Part shown: piece after piece, positions 56,251 to 64,000 of the stretch
Layout: every line of letters starts with the position of its first letter
Numbering within the stretch: the stretch's first letter is position 1
Assembly: GCA_009760855.2 (NCBI GenBank)
Contig: WPIO01000092.1
Location: 1,112,501-1,176,500 of the forward strand
Reading direction: 5' to 3'
DNA length: 64,000 nucleotides
DNA from: Cristatella mucedo
Lineage: Eukaryota; Bryozoa; Phylactolaemata; Cristatellidae
The notes under the pieces: generated by a model
The model's input: the letters and a program-made list of their open reading frames with translations, nothing else
Database searches by the model: none
What the model was told of the DNA's origin: nothing
Program-made: the position numbers and the translations under genes

Positions 56251-56619
56251 ATTTCAGGGTACTGGTCACTCACTGTTAGGCGCCTTCGAACTTTTGGCCT
56301 GCATTACTTATCCGAGATGCTGATATTCAGGCTTCGCACAGCAATTCCCACTCTTCAGACTAAAGCCGGTTAGCTGAGCCTTTAACCAACCTCAAATCCT
56401 GTTGAACCTGTGCATTCACTTCACACATTTATATAGCCTGGAGCTCACCATCGACAGACTTCAAGATGCTCCCCTATTGTTACAACATTTAAAATAACTA
56501 AAACTCCGCTTGTATTGCACTGCATTTTATCCATCTCTAAGAATTTATTTTTGCGCATTTTATCACAACCAATGTAAATGCTTCTTGTGCAGCAAATTTC
56601 TGTTAAGTATAAAATGCTA
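56251..56619. other. Decayed LINE-like debris, no gene
   Basis: Fragments such as ACCAACCTCAAATCCTGTTGAACC suggest a very old L2 remnant. Confidence 0.35.
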
Positions 56620-56883
56620 TTAAGACCTCTTAATTCTTAATTTCTTAATATACTTTTGACTTGACGTGCTCATTTTTATATCTTTATTATATCCTTGCTG
56701 TAAGCGTGAAACATACCCAGCTACTTGGAGAGTAATGTTTCGCTGTCTAGTTGAGCAGGATTGCTTTAGCAGTTCATGCATTGTGCACAGCATCGAGAAG
56801 CTAGCCGTCTCCAGCCACTTGCGGATATGATGCACAGCATCAGAAACCGAGCCGAGTCCGCTCCCCTTTTTAGCGGTCAACAT
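56620..56883 (-). CDS. Possible first coding exon of an unknown gene
   Basis: ATG at 56883. The frame MLTAKKGSGLGSVSDAVHHI... continues with RKWLETASFSMLCTMHELLK and TRQRNITLQVAG to a good GTATGT donor at about 56720. Not recognised. The composition looks protein-like (amphipathic, few low-complexity residues), but there is no homology support and no second exon. It could equally be chance. Confidence 0.25.
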   Translation of the reverse strand: MLTAKKGSGLGSVSDAVHHIRKWLETASFSMLCTMHELLKQSCSTRQRNITLQVAGYVSRLQQGYNKDIKMSTSSQKYIKKLRIKRS

Positions 56884-57929
56884 CGTAAAGCTAGCAGATT
56901 TGGCGTATAGCGTATAACGTATAATAGCGTATAATGCGTATAGCGACTAACAGCGGCCACCATGCAGGTTCGGCTAAATGTGCATTGTGACGAGCATCGC
57001 TTCGAAAAGCTTGCTGGTTCAGTTCCTTCGGCTTAGCCAGTAGCATCGGAAAGCTAGCATGCATTCTGAGCAGCATCTAACATCTGATTCAGCCGATTCA
57101 GCTACTCATTTATTGCGACTAGAATCAAAGAGCGACCCAGATCAGTTATTAATGAACGCGACAGGCACCAAAAACTAAGACAGCTTAGCTTTGAAAGAAT
57201 GTATTGTGAGCAGCATCTCAGAGGTAGCAGATTTGGCTGCTACCCAGTGTCGAGCAGTAACAAAAAGCTTGCTCATTTAGACACTGATATATTACGAGCA
57301 ATCGGCTTCAAAAAAACGACTATCTTGATTTTGACAAATTACTGCTTCACCGTATTCATCTTCTTTGATGACAAAAATTATCGCAGAATTTACCGAAGAA
57401 GAACCAGATTTTTTATCTGTGCACTTTTCAAAGGCTAAAAAGAATTAAATAAACTTATCAATAATAATAATAAGAGTTTATAATTGGTACATTGGCAGTG
57501 TGCATGAGCAAATAAAAGATGACTGACACACATCGATCAAGCATATGATATACTTCGAAGGAACAAGATGGCTGTTAGTTTGATTCATACGTCAGCGAAT
57601 CAGAAGGGTTGTCGTTATATCCGTCGGAAAAACGCTCTCGAAATTTTTTGCGTTACATCCATCCACAATCCTGATGACCTTACGTCGGTATTCCCATATT
57701 TATAACGGCTGAGGTCATCTTGACCCCACCCGCACAAGTGCCCAATATATAATGACTATGCAAATTTTCCCGCGGGCAAGACAACAAAACTTGCTTGATA
57801 TTAGAACGCCCATTTCTTGATAATACAGAACGTAAGCCCAGACATAGCACCCGGGTCAAGTTAGCTCATTGTGCCGCCGCGGATCGGAAGCGTCGCCGCC
57901 CAATCTCCAACTCCCAATCCGAGCGCAAG
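56884..57929. other. No gene; recurring short motifs
   Basis: Near 56905-56950 GCGTATA-like units repeat. CATC(G)-N-AAGCTAGC / AAAGCTTGC recurs at about 56791, 56881, 56996 and 57051 (spilling into the preceding feature). Origin unknown. Confidence 0.4.
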
Positions 57930-58530
57930 AGACCGTCTACTTCGGCAGTTTTCTAGCTGCAAGTTGGCAGTCTTGACTGTAGAGCTGATGCGTTCGTCTA
58001 ATAAAAGGTAAGGTCATTGAGAGCATGATACCTAGATTTCGTCCATATTCAACAGAAGATACGCTGGCAGAGCCGATTTTGAGCGTTAAGTTAATCAATT
58101 GCTGCATTTGACTCTGCCGGCTTACACGACAAATACAGCTTATTATAATCTGCATAGAAGTAACAGCAGAAATCTCATGGCCTGCGTCACTTTTCCCGGA
58201 GGCTCGGTTCAAATTGAGAATAGATTTTTTTTACTGAGAACGGATCCTTGCCGTACCCCAGGTAACTGGCCTGGTGCATGAGACTAGAACCTCCCCCTCA
58301 GGTTGAACTTGATTGGGCACGTACCATCAGAAATACGCCAGCGCATCGTCTGCCAGACCGTTGGCTGTTCTCAATCGTTCAATTAGAATATCGCAATCAA
58401 CACTGTAGTCCACAGCCGATAGATCCAGCCGGACCAGTGCAGCGACATTTCCGTCACCGTTGCTGTGTAGGACGTCTTTGGTTACCCGGAGGAGAGCAGT
58501 TTTGTTGGAGTGGTCACTCACACTATTTAC
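57930..58530 (-). mobile_element. L2-like LINE fragment
   Basis: Reverse strand: NKTALLRVTKDVL and LVRLDLSAVDYSVDCDILIE (motif A region, 58.4 kb), then LTLKIGSASVSSVEYGRNLG (58.05 kb). Internally deleted, dead. Confidence 0.78.
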
Positions 58531-59639
58531 CAGCCGGTGCTAAAGAGTGAGATGTGAGCCTCGGCGACTCGTGAGGAGGGAAAACGTGTATCTCATTAGA
58601 AATCTTCAGTCCTCGATACATGGTCGTTAAAGGGTCCAAAACTACCTAACAAGTGCCGGTCCTTCTGACTGAACCTATAAAGCCGCAATATTTCTCCAAT
58701 GCTCTTAATCGGTATCCAATTGAGTCTACCTACGACGGTCGCTAATGTCTCAAGTTGCTGCTTCGTTTAAGTATAATTCAAGGAACAGCGTTCAGTGCAC
58801 TCTGATCATTCCCATCAACGAGACCTGCCTCCACCGAATTTTTCAAGCTGCCACGGGAGGCCACGAAAACGTTTGGCGGCATAGCGAATGTCGAAGCGTT
58901 AGGACACCGAGTTGCTTAGCAGCAACCCAGCGTTGTTGTAGCGCAACTTCCGAGCTGCTCCCTGGGCTTATTGTCACCGAAGCCGCTTGAGCGCGTGTCA
59001 TCATAAGTATGACATCGTTTGCTTCCAATACTCCGAGCTACGGAGTGCCTCTCCGCCGAAAGCCAAATGAAAGTGTCAGGAGAGGCGTTCAGCTGGCGAC
59101 GGCATGCGTCATCGCCAGTTGCCACCATGCGATAGTCGTTCAGAAATCTCGAGTCTCCTCGCGCTATTTACCCTCTTTCGTAGACTGTCGCTTCCTGGAC
59201 TCTATGCTCACAGTTTTGCCCCTATCTACCTCGAGCTATTAATCTTTTACCGTTTACGCGCCTTCGCGCTCCTTTATCTCTAAGAAATAATAATGAGCAC
59301 GATTTAACCAATGTATGCAGTGCTAGGACGATGGCCTTGCATTTCAATCGAATTTCCTGCAATGGAAAGAAAAACGGACATGCTGTCAGTCTCTGTGAGT
59401 CTAGCCAATGGCCCCCGAATCCGGACGCTACTGTCCTAGCCACTTACCAAGTTTTAATGACGCATCGTCCTACCTGTGTCCTCGCGGCTCACTCCCAAGT
59501 TTGGACCACTAGGCCAATAGATTTCACGACATTACCCCTGCTTCGCAGCAGTGTAAGTGTCGAAAAACTCCCACCTACTCTCTCGCGTTGCATTTTTCGT
59601 CCGTTCGTGCGACTCATCAATTATGAATGCTTCCACAGT
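58531..59639. other. No gene recognised
   Basis: Several overlapping short frames on both strands without recognisable content; no repeats seen. Confidence 0.3.
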
Positions 59640-59765
59640 TGTGCCCATTATTAAAAATGTTATCGGCTGCAAAAATAAAAATGCAATCGGTTTTTATTCT
59701 TTCGTTGAAGCGCGTAGAAAGCGATTCAGTTCTCTTCGGTTATTATGAAAATGCTTTATTATTAA
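59640..59765 (+). mobile_element. Relic of an L2/SINE-B-type tail
   Basis: GAAGCGCGTAGAAAGCGATTCAG, then TTCTCTTCGG and (ATT)n-like sequence. Confidence 0.5.
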
Positions 59766-60670
<905 letters not shown>

Positions 60671-60719
60671 GCTCTCTTGCTCTCTTTCTCTCTCCATCTC
60701 ATTATATATAGATATTTGT

Positions 60720-61165
60720 GTATGTGTGTGTGTGTGTGTGTGTATGTGTGTACGTCTGTCTCCTTTCTTCTTTTTCTCTCTCGCCGGATTAAATTAGTTG
60801 TTCCATTCTGCTGCTTAAAGACCGTTGGTGGCAGAAGCTCTAGCTCTGCGGGTACTAGACTGTTGAACTCGCTGCCATGATTCTTGAGCAACGACGTCTA
60901 CTCTCCTGCTGCCGACCATGGCTCGTTCTTTTCAGCGATCATGAGCTGCTACTTCTATGCTACTCACTACCTCAACTGCTCTCCTGACTCTGCTATGCTT
61001 CTTACTTTCTCTTTGTTGCTTGAGACTAAGTCCGTCGGCTACCGAATGCGTACCGAAAGCCGCTTAGGCTGTGAGTGGGCTATACAAAACTCTCCTTCGT
61101 AACACCCACACAGTCTTCGTGGCTTTGTGGAGGTACAGACGAAGAAGATACATTGCATTATATGA
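60720..61165 (+). mobile_element. LINE-II 3' end preceded by (TG)n
   Basis: (TG)n at 60720-60745. From 60783, ATTAAATTAGTTGTTCC, LKTVGGRSSSSAGTRLLNSL, GGCTATACAAAACTCTCC, and GGAGGTACAGACGAAGAAG. Confidence 0.85.
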
Positions 61166-62059
61166 CTTGTAACTCTCCCTCTTGGTCTCTTTCACCTCTT
61201 CTACCCCCCTCTCCATTTCTTTCTCTCCCTCCCTTTCACTTTCTCTCTTCTACTCACTCTCCATGACTGCTTTCGTGCATGTCTCTCCTCTTCGAAAACC
61301 CTTTGTTGTATGTCGTCTATGGATCTACATTGCCACGATATGCCCGATACACAGAGTGTGTCGGGTCGGCAGATACGTCGTCGTGGCTGCAAATAATGAA
61401 ATCCGTGTATTCTAGATTCGCTCTGATTCTGATTGCACTCAACATTCAGCACTCCTGGAAGGCCAAGCTCACTTGCAACGATTCACTACACACCCAAACA
61501 GCAGCAGCTATATAGTAAACCCACTGAGTCGGAAGTTGTGCTCTACACTCGACTGTGCAGTCTTTCTTTGAACCTTGTGTAAATTCGGGTGGAGGCCACA
61601 GAACCACCTGCTCCTGCCGGTGTATTGACTCTTAAGAACATGCTCCTTCCGTTGCAGCACTGAGAATACCGACACAAAGGCTATTCACATAGCCAGTCAT
61701 TAACCACTGGGTTCAGGAGTCAGCTGGCAGCAGCGCTAGCCGGACGGAGCAACTATCAAGTCTCGTGGATGCAGAAGGCATGCAGTCCTTCAATGAAAAC
61801 ACATTCAGTGCAAACATCGCTTCGGTTCTCAGTACCGTGTGCTAGCTGGTGTCGTGGCTCTGCAACAAGGCTTAAAAGAGCATTTCACTCTTTCCCCTCA
61901 TCGCCGTTCTTCAGCACCTGTCTCACCTGTGCACAGGTTCCTCAAGTGTGCATCAACAGAATGAGACTTCCGGCTCTCCACTGTACTACTACTTACTCCA
62001 ACAGTGTGCTGCTGCTCCATCGCCAACCGTTCTACAGGAAAAAGGGCAATTCTTTCTGG
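61166..62059. other. No gene recognised
   Basis: Pyrimidine-rich to 61260, then ordinary sequence. A forward frame 61769-62137 is not recognised. Confidence 0.3.
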
Positions 62060-62165
62060 AATATTACAAACCACTTCCAGCCATCTTGCTGGCTCGAATC
62101 CCAAGTAGTCGCTAGCTCAGCTAGGCCACCGCACTAAACCTGGCGCCTCGTCCTTAATCGTGCCA
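62060..62165 (-). repeat. tRNA-like SINE-D head
   Basis: Reverse strand: GTGCGGTGGCCTAGCTGAGC (A-box region) and TTGGGATTCGAGCCAGC (B box), spaced as in tRNA-derived SINEs. Single copy here. Confidence 0.45.
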
Positions 62166-62977
62166 CCCTGGCAGCAGCAATCTTGAGCAGCAAGCAGCAT
62201 GGCACCAAGCGGCACTCCCCCCCCCAAAGCGCCCACACAGTGTTGTTATTCAAATATAGTCTAATAATGTCTGGAGTAATTACTGTGCACAGTCTGCTTT
62301 TTTCCTTTGTCCTACATCGATTATCGAGCGGCTGCTCGGCGTCCAGCGGTTTTAAACAAATCAATGACCGTGGCAGCAGTACTCACTACCATGTTGTACG
62401 CGACCCCTCCGGTCTGAACCCAGAGCAGCAGAGTCAATGGAGCTCGGGAGGACGCAAAGTATGCAAGCAAGTCGACTGTCAAGTCATCAACTGGAGTTAG
62501 CAGCGTTTAATCTTAAAAATCCGATACACAGATGGCCGGCTGTCACTTAGGCCGGTACGAAAAAGCTTCCGCTACTCCAGGGGCGGAATAAGTGGCGCAC
62601 AACAGCACATCATAAATGCTTTTGGAAAACCCTGTAGAAGACTCGGCAATAGCATTCCACCACCACACGGGTCGCTGCTGCTGGCCAGCCACAGCAGCCG
62701 GCACGACAGTCATCAGTGTTCTCTGCTGCCAAACAAAAGGACTAATTGGATCGTCATTCGCAAATAGCCGCGCCCCAAACCTCATATCGGGCCTATGCCG
62801 GCAGCCGCTCCCTCCGCCCCGAGGTCAGCTAGCGACAGGCAGGACGGAAAGTGCTGCCGTGCCAGCGACGCAGCCACCTAGCGTGGTGCGAGCACACTTC
62901 CTCTTCCGGACGGCGGTTTCGCGGTGCACAGCCGCACAGGCAGCGCCGCCGCCGCACCAGGCCGACCGTTCATGCTC
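62166..62977. other. 3' flank of the DYRK gene
   Basis: Probably includes its 3' UTR on the reverse strand. GC content rises steeply from about 62.8 kb. A 273-codon forward frame from 62616 is antisense to the kinase and not supported. Confidence 0.4.
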
Positions 62978-64000
62978 TCACATCGTCGATCCGATCTGCG
63001 GCAGCTTCGTTCTCGTGGAGAACGTCACGTCGTCGGCCATGGGCGCCATCTGCCTTCCCTTGGCGCTCGACCCGACGGCCACGGCCGCTGCAGCGGCGGC
63101 GCCGATTTTGCCCACCTGGACGGTGGTTCGAGAGGCCGAGTTTCGCCGTACAGCTGCGGCCGCCGGCGTTGGCTCCTCGTTCTCGGCGGCGGCGCCGGGT
63201 GCCTTGGGCATGCGCCGGCGCAGCCAGGCGTGCCTCAGCGCCTGGCCGGGCGTCATGCGCGCTGCCGGGTCCCACTCGAGGCAGCGGCGCATGAAGTCGA
63301 GGAACAGCGGGTCGTCGCAGCCCTTGAGCGCCGTGACGAGGTCCTTGGAGCCGGGCGGGCCTCGCGGCTTGCCGCGCCGCGAGCGGCCGCCCTGCAGCAC
63401 GGTGCTGCCGTCGGGCAGCGTGTTGACCGTGCAGTAGCGCGGGTAGCCCTTGGAGCTGATGAAGTTGCGCGCCCGCTTGGACTGCTCGAGCAGCCGCTCG
63501 CCGGGCACGCCGAGCAGCTCGATGCTGCAGGCGAGCTGGTCGCCCTCGTCCTCGCCGGGGAACAGCGGGTAGCCGGTGAGCAGCTCGGCGAGGATGCAGC
63601 CGAGGCTCCACATGTCGATCGGCATGCCGTACTTGGCGCCGAGTATCACCTCGGGCGCACGGTAGAAGCGCGACTGGATGTACGTGTAGATGCGCTGGTG
63701 CTCGTAGCAGCTCGAGCCGAAGTCGATCACCTTGATACCGCTGCGACCCTGCTGCTTGAGCAGTATGTTCTCCGGCTTCAGGTCGCAGTGGATGATGCGG
63801 TTCTTGTACAGCGCGTCGAGGCACTGCAGGATCGAGTGGGCGAACTTGCGCACGAGCTGCAGGCTGAAGCCCTGGAACTTGTTCTTCTTGATCAGCTCGT
63901 ACAGGTTCATGCTGAGCAGCTCGAACGTGATGCAGATGTGATTGCGGAACGTGAAGTGCTCGTACACGTGGATGATGTTGAGCGCGCCGTCCTTGTCCTG
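62978..64000 (-). CDS. DYRK2-like: DYRK2-class dual-specificity kinase, C-terminal exon (partial)
   Basis: Protein kinase that autophosphorylates on Tyr during folding and then acts on Ser/Thr targets (class II DYRK). 340 residues are visible and the frame is open to the window edge, so the N-lobe and N-terminus lie outside. In order: [20 protein letters not shown], the catalytic loop HCDLKPEN (residues 71-78 of the visible part; DYRKs have HCD instead of HRD), DFGSS (93-97), the activation-loop YTY (105-107), [27 protein letters not shown], and ECLEWDP-type [20 protein letters not shown]. The tail is Ala-rich and ends [10 protein letters not shown], resembling the DYRK2 end. No intron in 1 kb. 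Codon third positions are strongly G/C, unlike the rest of the window. Confidence 0.97.
   Translation of the reverse strand, partial: QDKDGALNIIHVYEHFTFRNHICITFELLSMNLYELIKKNKFQGFSLQLVRKFAHSILQCLDALYKNRIIHCDLKPENILLKQQGRSGIKVIDFGSSCYEHQRIYTYIQSRFYRAPEVILGAKYGMPIDMWSLGCILAELLTGYPLFPGEDEGDQLACSIELLGVPGERLLEQSKRARNFISSKGYPRYCTVNTLPDGSTVLQGGRSRRGKPRGPPGSKDLVTALKGCDDPLFLDFMRRCLEWDPAARMTPGQALRHAWLRRRMPKAPGAAAENEEPTPAAAAVRRNSASRTTVQVGKIGAAAAAAVAVGSSAKGRQMAPMADDVTFSTRTKLPQIGSTM

Noticed and set aside
62616..63437. 273-codon forward open frame
   Set aside because: Antisense to the DYRK2-class kinase in a GC-rich exon where stops are rare; composition is low-complexity Ala/Arg/Ser.
62970..63824. 284-codon reverse frame overlapping the kinase
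   Set aside because: Shifted frame of the kinase exon; Arg/Ala/Gln-rich with no motif.

Overview
The window is nuclear DNA from an animal. It has spliced genes with GT/AG introns, vertebrate-like signalling kinases and phosphatases, Bcl-2-type proteins, and a heavy load of LINEs, tRNA-derived SINEs, LTR elements, a hAT relic and (TA)n/(GA)n microsatellites. An invertebrate is likely, but I cannot name the clade from sequence alone. There is no CRISPR array, operon or rRNA.

Layout. 0.4-9.9 kb (+): two adjacent two-exon dual-specificity phosphatase (DUSP) genes sharing the same intron position and phase. The first is a STYX-like pseudophosphatase (active-site Cys to Gly, Arg to His) whose C-terminus reads into a SINE. 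The second is a catalytically intact 173-residue DUSP whose 4.5-kb intron is full of LINE and SINE copies. 13.7-14.3 kb (-): the last two coding exons of a phosphatidylinositol 5-phosphate 4-kinase (PIP4K). 10-12.8 kb and 15-24 kb: mostly dead L2/CR1-like LINEs, a compact 1.2-kb LTR element inserted in one of them, and a hAT transposase relic.

27.4-52.4 kb (-): the most interesting part, an array of Bcl-2-like genes. Locus A is complete, with BH1, a BH2 split by an intron right after the BH2 Trp (the classical Bcl-2-family intron position), and a tail anchor. Loci C and E each have one 139-codon BH1/BH2 exon with the donor at the same Trp, plus a separate small tail-anchor exon about 1.9-2.6 kb downstream. 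Loci B and D are relics. B, C and E lie in repeated genomic units. C and E form a direct duplication about 9.4-9.85 kb apart, with near-identical flanks but a clearly more diverged exon-1 segment, so locus E looks like a chimera of an old exon 1 and a newly copied exon 2.

54.5-64 kb: a nearly intact L2 reverse transcriptase (RT) whose catalytic motif is YADN instead of YADD, more repeat debris, and at the right edge (-) most of a GC-rich DYRK2-class kinase exon running off the window.

The repeats record a readable history. SINEs sit in LINEs with 5-bp target duplications. LINEs sit in the Bcl-2 units with 8- and 12-bp target duplications. Several L2 copies carry 5' inversions typical of twin priming. 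One tRNA-derived SINE family carries the L2 3' hairpin tail. The host genes seen (DUSPs, PIP4K, DYRK2-like, Bcl-2-like) are signalling and apoptosis genes with no evident shared pathway. Apart from the tandem DUSP pair and the Bcl-2 array they look like ordinary neighbours. Names L2, LINE-II, SINE-A/B/C/D are labels used in this annotation.
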